A stretch of DNA of 64,000 nt from Drosophila persimilis (taxonomy: Eukaryota; Arthropoda; Insecta; Diptera; Drosophilidae), in NCBI RefSeq assembly GCF_003286085.1, contig NW_020825348.1:310001-374000 (forward strand). The letters run 5' to 3'. Position 1 is the first letter of the stretch. The number at the start of each line of letters is the position of its first letter. The position numbers and the translations under genes are program-made. Of the stretch, positions 10,456 through 22,216 are shown in pieces. The notes beneath the pieces were generated by a model. It saw only the letters and a list, made by a program, of their open reading frames with translations. It was not told where the DNA came from and did not search any database.

Positions 10456-11815
10456 GTTAGTAGCCACCATTGAGAACGCTCTTCACAATAAATAGTATGC
10501 ACTGGAAGTATTTGTGGAAATATCTGGAGCATTCAATAAAGCGGCCACAGCCACAATAACAAATCGCCTAGAAGCGATTAACATACACCTAGCGATCAAC
10601 CTTTGGATCAAGAACCTCCTAAGTTGTAGACGGGTGCAATCGGAGTGGGGCACCGCTTCCATGGGAAAAGGGGCTCACAGAGGCACACCTTAGTGTGGAG
10701 TCTTGTCGCCCCTCCTGTGGATGGAGGGGTATCTGGCGATCAACAACCTCATCAAGAGATTTTAAAGGATTATTACGGGTGTATGTCCATCGACCCTCAG
10801 CCCATTAATGGAACGTACACTCAGGGAGATTCGTGAGTGGGTGGAAGAGGTAGGACTCGGTATCAACGCGGACAAGACGGAGCTCATCCTTTTTACCAAG
10901 AGATACAAGGTAACGATAAGCAATCGAAACCCTACTTGGAATCGACCCCCTGGACATTTACGCTCGTCTGACTGCAGGAAAGGCAGTGCAGCATATTACC
11001 GCACCAGAAAACATGTTGTCACAAGGATACGGACATAGTTCAAATGGCAGGGATATGACTAGATCTACAGACTACATAACCCCCCAACCTTGTCTCGATA
11101 TCAAAACTATCTCATCTCTGGTACCCGAAGACTGGAAAATTGGAAGGGACCAAGCTGAGCACCTCAACATATTCACAGACGGCTCCAAGATGGTCGGAAG
11201 GGTAGGAGCGGGCCTATACTGCACAGAGCCTGAGATAAGGCAGCATATTCGAGACGGAAGTTTTCGCCCTCAGGAAAGCAGCAGAGGTCGCTTAGCTTAT
11301 AGAACAAGCACACGATGCGGTCAACCTAATCGTCGACAGCCAAGCGGCGATAAGATTCATGCAGTCGTCCGCGGTCAGCTCCAGAAGTGTCTTGGCGAGC
11401 ATGGAGGCACTAGACAACCCTAGCAAGGCAAAGTCGAAACTAGGCAGCGGACGTACTAGCTAAGAAAGGTGTCGGGTTGGCAAATGGGAGAACCGAGAAC
11501 GTGCCTGTCTCTCTTAGAACGCTACAAAGCGATTTAGAGAAGCCGGCCGGCTCACAGACAGAAAGTAGGTGGAGGAGAGTACCACCACCTACAGAACCTC
11601 GAAAACCATGTGCAAAACTGCACCTGCCACGGAAGGACTTCAGATTGTTAGTGGGAATACTTACAGGTCACTGTCTGGCTGCGCCACATACAGTGAAGCT
11701 AGGAATCACCAAAACCACCAAAAATCATCTCATCTGCGACTGCCCAGATCCTTTCCAATCTTTTCGATTTCTCCGTGAGACAGTTTTTCGAAGTTTATAC
11801 TTGGGTCTTTACATT
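10456..11815 (+). pseudogene. I/LOA-type LINE fragment: RT tail, RNase H and C-terminal region
   Basis: Plus-strand remains of a non-LTR retrotransposon of the kind that carries RNase H (I or LOA clade). The RT end includes the ISGAFNKA block near 10530 and REWVEEVGLGINADKTELIL at 10830-10895. RNase H follows with LNIFTDGSKMVGRVGAGLY at about 11163-11220. The C-terminal part has LTGHCLAAPHTVKLGI and HLICDCPDPFQSFRFL near 11660-11770, like the Cys/His region that ends these proteins. Several frameshifts and stops break the frame and no 5' part is present. It abuts the truncated gypsy LTR, so one of the two events removed the LTR's remainder. Confidence 0.75.
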
Positions 11816-11820
11816 TTCCT

Positions 11821-14230
11821 TTAAGCGGAACACATACACGTACACTCTAAGCAGCTTGAGGTGTGACGAAAATCCTCGATGACATCTAAAAGCTCCGAGC
11901 TTCGCGTAGCAGCGGTCCACCCGACCGCAGTCTTCATCTTTGCCAGCTCGAAAGGTTCGAAAAGAGAGTTCTTGGGCCAGTTTTCTTCTTCCTTGTTTAG
12001 TCCTTCGAACCAAATTGACTGAACGATTTCGTTGGCGTCACAAAATCTTGAGAAAATCAGCCAGGCTCCGTTTTTCACATTCACAAAAGTTTTCCGATTT
12101 ATGTTTAAATACACATAAATTGGGGCTCCCGTTTTCACATTCCGCAAGATTTATTCGTTTTTAAATCGAATATATTTTCGTTGACAAAATGAAAAGTATA
12201 CAACGAAACGAACCTTAATTGCAAAAGGAAAAATAGATGACTTATTGCTGCATTAACATAAACTTAACACCTATATCAGGGTACTTTAACTTTTGCTTTC
12301 TTTATAAATAATTGTATTTTAAACCAATCTCAAATTTGGCTCTGAAAAATTTGGCCAGGGAAATAAAAATTTTCGTTTTGGTGCAAACAGAAAAAATATG
12401 TGAAAGCTGGAGAACCTTAAAACGAAACGTTTTCGCGGCATATATCAAGCCTTGGGAGTGTTTTGGTCTTAAGCGACGGTACTTTGGACTTGGAAGTCAA
12501 CAATGATATTTTTAAACCTTCTGCAGTTCTGCTACCTATATAGACGCACGATCTATATGGTGCGTCAGCAAAAGCATGTATTTGAACCGGTGACATCGGA
12601 TCGAAATACACAAGCCGAGATTTTGATATGTCTTCCAATTGAGACAGTGAAAATTTCAACCTATTCCATGCTGTTTCCAAATGTAGCGGAATCGACTCAT
12701 TCCAATCTAGTTTTTTAAGCCAAAGGTGCTGAAATAGGATCTTGGCTTATATAAGAATAGGACTAGGCTAGCCAAGGGGGTCAAAAAATTTTGATTTCAC
12801 CGAAAGTATGTTCCGTTTTGTCGCTCAGCGAACCATAACTGAATTGTCAATTTTGAAGTTAAATGCAGCGTCATTAGGTAACCATAAGATTCCTAACGGC
12901 TTTGTTGACTCTGTATCCGAGATTGTCATGAGTTTGGCTGTGTTCTCAGATGCGGTGATCTCGGGTAAGTTTGAAAACCACTAGCTCAACTCAAACGCTG
13001 CGGTCTGAAAAATTTGAGACACTTCCGACTTAATTGCCCTTAGCTTCTGTACGCATGCAGTACCAATCAACAAGTTATCAAAGTAAAAGTCGGACCCAAT
13101 AACGTTAGCAGCTTTAGGGAATGAGAGCTTCACAGACTCACTCAATCTTTTCAAACACCGGATAGCCAAGAATGGGGCTGGTCCAGTCAGATAGGTTACA
13201 GCGTTAAACTAGTATAATCTCAAGGATTCAGGAAGGTATCTTCTCCACACTAAGAGCTGAAAGTGCCGATAAGCTTCATTCAAACCTCTCGAGACAGAAA
13301 CGGAGCAGTGTCGAGGATAGTTCCTCTTGAATGGTAGGTACCGATCATTAGAAAATCATTTAAGGCCACCTGTGAGGGCGTCTTGGACGGAGCATCGAAC
13401 ACGACACGAAGCTTTTTAGACGTACTTTGGGGCCTCAGGGATGATGAGGGATGACGTAGTGTGAAGTAGAAGGAATCGTATTGTCAGTAGGAGACGTGTG
13501 ACCTAAGGAGAGGTTCTCTTCCATGAATTCCAAGTACATTTTCTTCAACTAAGGGTCACGATACATTTAGCAACCTCAAAGGAGATGCCTAAACAACTTG
13601 GATCTCATTTAAGCGGCGGCCTTACTTCGAACCGACCTGATGACCTGATTCGTCTTACGATAGTGTTCTTCACATAACTTGTTCTCAGGTGTGGCAATTT
13701 TCATAGTAGATGGCATTTCTTCCAGTGACCTAAACTTTTTCAAGGTCCTATCGATAGATACTAGCAGCTCTTCGCTGCAACTCAAAATATTTTAAATTTG
13801 GGGAGCAGAACTCTTCGAAACATATTTTCCCGGAACAACCAAGCCAAGAAGGGTTTTCTGAAGAGTTAGAAAGTCAGGACCTTGCTTAATTTGACCAACA
13901 GCTAATAATTCAAAGAGTGAAATTAGTACTGATACCTCTTCTTCCTCGTCGCGACAACTCCTGCAGAAGTCATTGTCAGTCAATTCTGCTAGTGTCCCGT
14001 GATGGCTCGAGCAACTGCAGAGCTGTGCTCTGCTGTGTCTATACAGCTCTTCAATCGATATGACCGAATCAATTTCGAGACTTTACAGGAAACGGTTTGC
14101 TGCCATCTCCTATTTGCACTTTGCTCGAATAATTTGTGTGTGAGAAGCCTGCCCGTAACCAAAAGCATCGCTACTTGCTCCCTCTCTGATAAGAGGAACT
14201 AAGGAAGGATGGAAAATATATTAAAAGCAA
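11821..14230 (-). pseudogene. BEL/Pao pol fragment, minus strand
   Basis: A heavily decayed BEL-type polyprotein read right to left. The protease-RT linker is at 13792-13983 (AVGQIKQGPDFLTLQKTLLG). RT is at about 12981-13440, with KLRVVFDA near 13400 and SDFYFDNLLIGTACVQKL, where the YxDD box has become YFDN. RNase H is at 12417-12680 (QIHAFADAPYRSCVYIGSR). The RNase H-integrase connector is at 11821-12050 (ANEIVQSIWFEGLNKEEENW). Many stops and shifts, no integrase. It lies outside the LTR at 14233 and so is not part of the env-bearing BEL next door. Confidence 0.75.
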
Positions 14231-14232
14231 TT

Positions 14233-14744
14233 TGTCAAGACCTTAAAAGAAAAGTCTAGAGATTTGCGAGTTGAGTTGTAAATTCAAACTAAATTGTATT
14301 CTTAAAATCAGAGCCTTCTATGTGATTTGACAATGAGGTAGGAGGTACAATTTGGTAGTCTGTAATTATCGTTAGACCTACGCAGAGGATACACTTTACT
14401 GAGGGTGTCTATTTAAGTACATGCTTACATTAGTGGTATTTTTTTTGTTTTCTCCACTTTTGTTTTGTTGTCGTATTAATGGGTTACAGATCTCTGTTTA
14501 CACCCGTGCAGTCATAACTTGTCTACTTTATGTGATTTCCTTAGAGGTCGGTTTTGTTACATGAGTGAATGTGTACAATAATATATTTCTGTTTAAACAT
14601 TCAGCAAGGGGCCGAAAGTGGCGTTGTATTGACGATAATATGTTCATGTTTTGAACATTCTGCAAAGGGCCGAAAGTGGCATTGTTTTGTATTTTGACTC
14701 TTGTTAACCTTTTTGTGTACATTTTCGTTATAGCTATAATTACA
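14233..14744 (-). repeat. 3' LTR of the old BEL element
   Basis: On the plus strand it begins TGTCAAGACCTTAAAAG and runs to about ATAATTACA, next to the env stop codon at 14746. Related LTR sequence (TGTTAAGACCTTAAAAG) occurs at 57597 and 59938. It contains two tandem copies of a 57-bp unit (14575-14689) sharing GGCCGAAAGTGGC. The outer right boundary is approximate because no clear polypurine tract is seen. Confidence 0.65.
14575..14689. repeat. 57-bp tandem duplication inside the BEL LTR
   Basis: Two diverged copies (from 14575 and from 14632), each with ATAATAT near the start, an AACATTC core and GGCCGAAAGTGGC. The related LTR at 60.3 kb has the same arrangement, with its second copy truncated at 60399, so the duplication predates both insertions. 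Confidence 0.7.
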
Positions 14745-14745
14745 A

Positions 14746-16160
14746 CTACAGATAATCATTCACGGTCAATTTCAGTGGGTAGGGAAGTGCTATCGTTTGC
14801 AGTCTTCGTGCTACTTTAATTCTTCTTATGGCATAGATTATTAATATTATTATTATAATGATTCCGATAATCAAGGCCGCATGTCCAGATACATGATGGA
14901 ACTTAAGTCCTTTTAAATCATGATGCCCTTCTTTTAACAATTTAAATTCGTCTCTTAACTTCTCCATTTCTTCTGTATGTTTAATTAATGGTACTCTTAA
15001 TGGATTCCAAACAATTTTTGATATTTTACTTATATTACTTGTAAAAAAGGATGAAATTGGCCAATTGGCCTTTACCTTGACCAATTCTTGTTCATGCTCA
15101 AGCGGCATTGGAATTATCCTAAATGAATGAGATGCGTGCCTACCAAACAGGGGAATCTTCACATTCAGAATTAATTTGTGATCAACAAAAATTCATTGCG
15201 CTGTTAAGGCTGTTAAGGCTGCAAATTTCCTTCAATTCTTTTCCTGTTCTTTTTCCTGGAAACACCAATGTTTCTAACAAGTTATCTTTTATTTTTGCTA
15301 TTTCTCCCTTTAGCTGTATAAGTTTTAAAATATTTGGATTTAGTCTACCATGATTAATATCTATCAGTAGATTAATAACTGCTGATTGAATTTTGTCGCA
15401 CTCTTCAATCAAGGAGCTTAGTTGCTTTGTTACCATAAAGAAATTTATAGATTTTTTGTACACATAAAAACTTTCTTTTAATGCTTCCGTTATGTTTTCT
15501 ACTCTAGCGCTCATACTTCTAAAGTTTAAATTTATTTTCTCGCTAGTTCTTTTGAGGATATTTACCGTTGACTCTGCTACTGATGTTTTTTTTCTTGATT
15601 AAATCATCTAGGTTGTGTAAGTTTTCTAGTAAATTTGTCATATTTCCTTCCAAATTTTCCTAATCTTCGGCCTCCCGAATATTATCCCAAACAATATATG
15701 ATAAAGTGAGCCCATAAACTCAATGGTGCTCGCATCTTTCTTTTATTCTCCTTAGTCATGAAAAGTTTATTATTTGCCTCCAAGTCTGCAATTTGTCTTT
15801 CCGCGTTATCTAATACATTATTGCATTGATCTTCAAAAGTATAAAGTTTACCACACCAAACTCTCATTTTCCCAATTAATTCTTTCCCCTTTTTATCATT
15901 TGAAAATACGGGTCCATGTTATAATAAACAATTAAATCCCAGGATGAGGCGACTATTTCAACCTCCCCCATCGGGTCCAAATATATTGAAGTGGAACTGT
16001 TCATTTTTTCAATTGACCACTTCGCCTTTCCTCTGGCAACAAGGTTTGCATTTGATACTTGGAAACATAACACAAGCACTAACAATGCTGGCATTAGTCC
16101 CAGCTTAGACATTTGAGGTCTACTACGAGTACTTCTGGTCTCTTTTGGAGTCATTCCTGA
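14746..16160 (-). pseudogene. env: Env-like gene of the old BEL element
   Basis: Four minus-strand segments together resemble the env-like third gene of roo-type BEL elements. The N-terminal segment (15876-16154) has a hydrophobic signal-like stretch, LGLMPALLVLVLCFQVS. The middle segments (15682-15867 and 15182-15514) are helix-rich. The C-terminal segment (14746-15162) holds a membrane anchor, LIIGIIIIIILIIYAI, followed by the basic RRIKVARR. Frames are broken between segments, so no full-length product is possible. Its position, after integrase and before the 3' LTR, is that expected for env. Assignment rests on position and topology, as I see no diagnostic fusion motif. Confidence 0.65.
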
Positions 16161-16211
16161 GTCTTGCTCTTCTGACTCAATTCCAGCTAATGGACAAATT
16201 TTAGTTATGGG

Positions 16212-17461
16212 TCATTTTATCAACCCGTCTTGATGTTTTATAGTTACTACTCTGACTTTATCGTCCTTACCGTTATGTATTTCTTCTATTCTTCCCAAGG
16301 GCCATCTAGCTGGGTGACAGGTTTCATCTTTTATTAATACAATCTGACCTGTTTTAATATTCTGTATTCCTATTTTCCATTTATTTCTTTGTTGCAGTGT
16401 GTGCAAATAATCTTCTTTCCATTGAATCCAAAATTGTCTTTTCATTTTCTGAATTAATATCCACCTATCCAGATTCCCGATTTGTTCCTCTGAAATTGTT
16501 TTAATCGGGCCAAATATTGGCCTTCCAATAATAAAATGACTTGGTGTTAATACATCCAGTTCGTCAATATCATTTGTAGCTGTATACAAAGGGCGTGAAT
16601 TTAGTACCGCTTCAATTTGACATAATAGAGTTGCCATTTCCTCATAGGTTACATTAATGTCCCCAATTACCCTTTTTAAGTGATATTTCACTGATTTTAC
16701 CCCAGCTTCCCAAATACCTCCGAAGTGAGGTCCTGCCGGGGGAATAAAATACCACTCGATCTGTTCTCTTTCTAATATTGGAACCACTTTTATGTTGTCT
16801 TTGAGGGCTTTTTGCTTTCCCCGCTAATTTGCGCGAAGCTCCCACAAAGTTGGTTGCTCTTTTTGAAAAAAATCTTCTAAGTGCAGCTAGAAATGCATCT
16901 GAAGTAAGATCGCTGACTACTTCCTAATGAATAGCCTTTGTCGCCATGCATAAGAATACGGCAATATATCCCTTATACGATTTCTGCCCCCGGTTTTTAG
17001 AGCATCGGATATGGTAAGGACCGGCGAAGTCTACACCTGTATTTGTAAACGGGTGCGACATTGTAGCTCTGTGTTTCGGCAGATTTCCCATAATTTGTTC
17101 TGCAGTATTCTGTCGATACCTAGCACAGGTGACACAATCTTTAAGTTTTTTCTTTAAGCAATTTCTTAGCCCAAATATCCAAAACTTTCGCTGGATACAG
17201 TTTCGCATCAGATTAATTCCACCGTGCAATGTTTCTTTATGTGCATTCTTGATAATTAAAGACGTCAAGTGACACTTATCTAAAATCAAGGGATGTTTAA
17301 CCTCAAATTCCGCGTTGGAGTTTTGCAATCTACCTCCAACTCGTAACAATCCATCTTTATCTAAGAACGGATTTAAGCTTAATAGTTTATTTTTTGTTTC
17401 TATTTCCTTTTTATTAATTAGGCTAGCTACTTCGGAACTGAATTGGATAGCTTGTTGTTGT
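16212..17461 (-). pseudogene. pol: Integrase of the old BEL element
   Basis: The N-terminal part (16924-17349) has LLRVGGRLQNS, the HHCC zinc-binding block (HKETLHGG and CVTCARYR) and the first catalytic Asp in NTGVDFAGPYHIRC. The C-terminal part (16212-16787) has the final catalytic Glu region, PPAGPHFGGIWEAGVKSVK, then VLNSRPLY, the LTPSHFIIGRPI motif typical of BEL integrases and the DNA-binding tail ending GRIEEIHNGKDDKVRVVTIK. A frame change around 16790-16920 disrupts the part carrying the second Asp. Upstream sequence continues across the DINE-1 cluster at 26818. Confidence 0.85.
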
Positions 17462-17967
17462 TATACCCGATACTCAAAATGAGTATTGGGGTATATTAGA
17501 TTTGTGGTAAAAGTGGATGTGTGTAACGTCCAGAAGGAATCGTTTCCGACCCCATAAAGTATATATATTCTTGATCAGCATCAATAGCCGAGTCGATTGA
17601 GCCATGTCTGTCTGTCCGTCTGTCCGTCCGTCCGTGTGTCCGTCTGTCCGTCCCCTTCAGCGCCTAATGCTCAAAGACTATAAGAGCTAGAGCAACGATG
17701 TTTTGGATCCAGACTTCTGTGATATGTCACTGCTACAAAAATATTTCAAAACTTTGCCCCGCCCACTTCCGCCCCCACAAAGGGCGAAAATCTGTGGCAT
17801 CCACAATTTCGACGATACGAGAAAACCAAAAACGCAGAATCGTAGAGAATGACCGTATCTTTTAGACTGCAGAATCTGAACTGGATCGTATTATTATTAT
17901 AGCCAGCATCAAGAAAACAATTTCATTTTTTCTCGCCCTGTCTCTCTCTAACACACAAGTAGCATAG

Positions 17968-17972
17968 GCGGC
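17968..17972. other. Target-site duplication, left copy (GCGGC)
   Basis: GCGGC immediately precedes the 5' LTR; the same five bases (24478-24482) immediately follow the 3' LTR. The uninterrupted DINE-1 sequence has a single copy. Five-base duplications are normal for BEL/Pao integration. Confidence 0.92.
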
Positions 17973-18291
17973 TGTTGACGCCCCTTAAAAGAATATAGGA
18001 TTAAATTACTTTATAATGGTTAACAATTTGAAGATTTGAATTAATATGTAAATAGTACTAAAATTGTGAATTAATTTGAAGTTGGCGCGTTACATTATGT
18101 ACGTATAAAGAAGCGCAATCGATAGTATCAATAGTATCGAGCCAAAACGATCTGAATTATGATCACTAGATTTAAGAGATATATACGAAATAAAACGAAC
18201 GAGCAAGGAACTACATCGAGCGGATTAAGGAAGGTCTGAATTGTGTAGGCGGATTCCACTGGAAAACTGTTGGAGGGACTTAGCTCGTACA
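17973..18291 (+). repeat. 5' LTR of the young BEL
   Basis: 319 bp with TG...CA ends, identical to the 3' LTR except one substitution by visual comparison. It should contain the promoter and polyadenylation signals; an AATAAA-like motif (GAAATAAAAC) lies at about 18188. The minus-strand frames across it are not genes. Confidence 0.93.
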
Positions 18292-18312
18292 TTTGGCGCC
18301 CGAGCAGGGACC
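18292..18312 (+). promoter_or_regulatory. Primer-binding site of the young BEL
   Basis: TTTGGCGCCCGAGCAGGGAC directly follows the 5' LTR. It closely resembles the lysine-tRNA-type primer-binding site of retroelements (one apparent mismatch), where first-strand DNA synthesis starts. The tRNA identity is inferred from this similarity. Confidence 0.75.
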
Positions 18313-18997
18313 TTTGGAGAAGGTTCAATTACCGGATGGAGTTCACGACTGGAACTCAATAAATATTTCACCCTGAGTCTGGCTGACGGCGAGTGCGACA
18401 GCGGCTTCGGTATCGAATTGTGAGTGTGAACTGCTTTGAGCATCTAATATTTCTTGCAGGCATGTTTAGTTCCAATTCGATGTGTGTGAATAATCTTAAA
18501 ACAATACAATTGTGTTAGTGTCAAGTGGTCGCGGCTTTGAGACTTCTGCGCTTTAATTGTTCTGTAAGCGGGGTCTCGTGTAGAAAGCAGATTACAATTA
18601 CAGTTAGCTTGAGCGCTTAGGTATCTGCATACACACATACAGCCTATTGCGTGCACTGCTATACGTTGAAGCAAGGCACATACATACTTGCATATATATG
18701 CAGTTACAAGCCGGCACTTAAAGAACAGTAATTGCTATTTGACATTGATTTAACTTTGTAGTCGTTTCTTCTTTGACTGCCGGTTCGTTCGGGCGCAAGT
18801 ACACATTTTGGTACAGTGGCGCACAGTGGTTAATTGTTGATCAATTATTGAATTGGGCAGTGTAGTGAGAATTTAAAGTTAGCCGATTATTGAATAGAGT
18901 GGCTAAACTTGGTACCGGGTTACTTACTCATGCCAATATTGAGTATTTTTTATTGTTAAATTGTCACGGGTAAAACCGGTGTAAATAGTCAGTGCAA
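18313..18997 (+). other. Untranslated leader of the young BEL
   Basis: About 685 bp between the primer-binding site and the first ATG of gag at 18998. No coding sequence. It would hold splice, packaging or translation-control signals; none can be pinpointed by eye. Confidence 0.7.
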
Positions 18998-19186
18998 ATG
19001 GCACCTAGAAAGGGTAAAGATGCGGAGGTGCTCACTTCTCGAACGGCGTTAATGAATTCCTTTGTCCGTAACAAGGTCTATATCGAAAAAAATAGCGACT
19101 CCATGACGGCTGCGGAGCTGGAAGCCAGGTTAAGTCTAATTGAGACAAACTTTAATCAGTTCTGCAACATTCAGGCTAAAATTTAA
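18998..19186 (+). pseudogene. gag: Gag N-terminus of the young BEL, ended by a premature stop
   Basis: Starts at ATGGCACCTAGAAAGGG (MAPRKGKDAEVL), a basic start typical of BEL Gag, and continues with a helical block, ELEARLSLIETNFNQF. It ends at TAA 19184-19186. The same frame stays open downstream (DSEDASEYESLYEAEE) into the main gag-pol frame, so the stop looks like a point mutation rather than a natural end, since BEL elements normally encode one gag-pol polyprotein. Confidence 0.85.
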
Positions 19187-22100
19187 CACGATAGCGAGGA
19201 CGCCAGCGAATATGAAAGCCTCTATGAAGCTGAGGAGGTTTATTGCGATATAAAGGCCAAGTTACTAAGCTGTCTTGGACATAGGGGACGGCGGCAGTCC
19301 AATGTAGGTGATCTTCTAAATAGCACACAGGTGTCTCGTTCATCGAGACTTCCCAAGCTAAAGCTGCCTGAGTTCGCTGGAAAGTTTACGGAATGGACCA
19401 GCTGGTACAACACCTTTGCTACTCTAATAGAATCAGACTCTGAATTGGATGAGTTGTCTAAATTTATTCATTTGAGATCAGCGTTAGGAGCTGGACCGTT
19501 AAGTGCGATTGAGGGTTTGGAATTAACAGGGCCTAATTATCGCAAGGCACTACGATTATTGAAAGATCGCTATGAAAATAAGGCAATTATTCTGCAATCA
19601 CATGTACAGGAGCTATTCAACTTAAGGTGGCTAAAGAGACCCGACTCAGAGGGACTGAGAGTGCTGGTAGACAATGTAAATGCCCAATTAGTAGCACTCA
19701 ACTCGTTAAGCGACGATAAGGAGATTCTGGATGCAGTAATTTTCCATCTGATTCGCACAAAGCTTGATGAAGATACAATGGATAGGTGGGAAGTTGAGTG
19801 GGATTGCCAAAAGTTACCGTCGTGGTCATTGTTATCGCAGTTTCTGATAAACAGAGGAGTCAATATGGCAAATAGGGAAGTTCGGCGAGGCAATGGAGCC
19901 CGACCCAGTGGTAAAGGTGAGATGAAAAATGCGACCTTAGCTGCAACAATAGGCAGCAATGGCTGCTACGTTTGTCCTGGGACCCATGGATTGAAAGGGT
20001 GTCAAAGGTTTAACGAACTATCACCAGTACAACGTTACCATGAGGCGAAGAAGCATTCGCTGTGCCTGATTTGCTTTAGCAAGCGACATACAACTAGAAA
20101 CTGTAATGGTTCGCGTTGTAGGATTTGCAGCAAGCCGCATCATGAACTTCTGCATCGAGAGATACCTATTGTTGCCAAGGAGCCGGGGCTCAAAGGGCAG
20201 GAGTTGCAAGAGCCAAAGTCACTGCATAGCTCCCTATTGTCTAGATCATCCACCAACTTTCTTGCGACCGCTGTAGTTCACATCAAAGCTATAGACGGAG
20301 GATATCGCAATTGCAGGTGCGTGTTAGATTCCGGTAGTCAATTAAATTTTCTGACGGCTAGGATAGTCTCGGCCCTGGGCCTAGAAATGCGCGACTCAGT
20401 CATACAACTCAGTGGTATTGGAAATGCAACATCTCAAGTTATGGGAGAGGTGCAAGCGACGTTTAAATCTAGAGTCACCAGATATATGGCTACCGAGGAC
20501 TTCTGTGTGCTGAAGGAAATAACTCAGTATAACCCAACAAGCTCAGGAATTTGTTCGGAGTGGGTTCCACCCAAGGGAGTTACGCTGGCCGACCCTACAT
20601 TTCAGTCCGGGGAAGATATTGACATGCTAGTTGGAGTCACATTGTTTTTCAAGCTAATTGTAGCAGGGCAAATTAAACTAGGAGCACACCTTCCAAGGCT
20701 TCAAAAGTCTCTGTTAGGCTGGGTCGTCGTAGGTGAATTCACGAAATCTTCTGAAGTTGCACTGTTAGCAACTGACATTGAACGAAAGGGGTCGAAAAAT
20801 GATCAGCTGCAAGAGCTCGTACAAAGGTTTTGGAAGTGTGAAGAAGTCCCTGAAACAGTAGATAAGTTCACTGAGGAAGAAAAACAGTGCGAAGATTGTT
20901 TTGTGACGCATGTTAAGCAGGAGGCCTCAGGACATTTAGTGGTAGCTCTGCCCTTTAAGAATCCTAAAGTTGAGTTAGGCGAAACTTATCAAATCGCACT
21001 TACCAGGTTCTTGAATTTAGAGAAGAGGTTAAATCGTAGCCAAGCGCTGAAGGAACAATATGTTCAATTTATTGAAGAATATCGCCAGTTAGGGCATTTA
21101 ACGGCAATAGAGCCCGCCGGACAAGAAAAGGTCGAATACTTCATGCCACATCATCCGGTTATTCGCCCAGAGAGTTTGACGACCAAGTTACGGGTCGTAT
21201 TTGATGCCTCATGTAGATCTAGCAACGGCAGGTCACTGAACGACGCAACTTTGGTTGGTCCAACGTTGCAGCCAGATCTGTTCGAGACTTTGACCAGGTT
21301 CCGTTTCTATAGATACGCCCTTACGGCCGACATAAAGAAAATGTACCGTCAAATATTGGTTGCGGAACCACATAGAAACTATCAATGCATTCTATGGCGA
21401 TGCAACGTTTCGGATCCTATCCAGGTGCTACGCCTAAACACGGTCACTTATGGAACAAATTCGGCGCCGTTCCTGGCAGTACGTTGCCTCTATTACTTGG
21501 TCGATAGGTACGCGGAAAAGTTTCCGTTAGCTAGAGAGGCAGTAAAGCGAAGTTTCTATATGGATGATATGCTGTGTGGAGCCGAATCAAAAGAGGAACT
21601 AACAAAGTTGAAAGAACAAGTGACCGAATTATTAGGGCTAGGAAAGTTCGAGCTGCACAAATGGCGCAGCAATTATCAAGGAATGGACAACAACACCAGC
21701 GTAGAGCCCCTGATGCTAAAAACAGAGGACGCAGCTAAAACTTTGGGGATATATTGGTCAAGTCTAGAGGACAAATTCCAATTTTGCTTTAACATAAAGG
21801 TCTCCGCAATCGCCACGAAGCGATCAGTGCTGTCCGAATTGGCTCAGGTGTTTGATCCGTTAGGGTTCTTGAGTCCCTTGCTGATCTTGGGCAAGATCTT
21901 TGTTCAGGAACTTTGGCTTCTAAAGCAGGATTGGGACGAGGAGTTACCAGCAAGCTACGCAACTCAATGGCTTCGATATAGAGAGGAACTGAAACTAATT
22001 GACAAATTTTCAATTCCGCGATCCTCAATTCCGATTACGGCCGACCTAGGCACTTTGCAACTGTTTGGTTTCTCTGACGCATCCAACAGAGCTTACGGCG

Positions 22101-22216
22101 GCGTAATTTATGCTCGTGTTAGGGATGAAGGGGGAGGAATTTCGGTGCGACTGGTAACGGCCAAGTCCAAAGTAGCCCCAGTTAGGGTAACCTCATTGCC
22201 ACGCTTAGAGTTATAA
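19187..22216 (+). pseudogene. pol: Gag-protease-RT-RNase H frame of the young BEL
   Basis: An open stretch of about 1000 codons in the frame of the gag start. In order: Gag capsid (LPKLKLPEFAGKFTEWTSWY, 19349); Cys/His knuckles (GCYVCPGTHGLKGC, CLICFSKRHTTRNC, CRICSKPHHELLH, 19960-20160); aspartic protease (CVLDSGSQLNFL, about 20320); RT (KLRVVFDASCRSSNGRSLND, 21185; catalytic FYMDDMLCGA, 21550); connection domain (AQVFDPLGFLSPL); and RNase H (LFGFSDASNRAYGGVIYARV, 22060). These motifs and their order define BEL/Pao. The frame ends at TAA 22214-22216, where a one-base change in length shifts the remaining RNase H and integrase into the next frame. Confidence 0.93.

Noticed and set aside
17640..17670. 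TCCGTCTGTC repeats considered as a CRISPR-like or satellite array
   Set aside because: Short degenerate pyrimidine repeats are an ordinary part of DINE-1 elements, with no spacer structure.
19570..19959. 129-codon minus-strand frame
   Set aside because: Antisense shadow of the BEL gag coding sequence.
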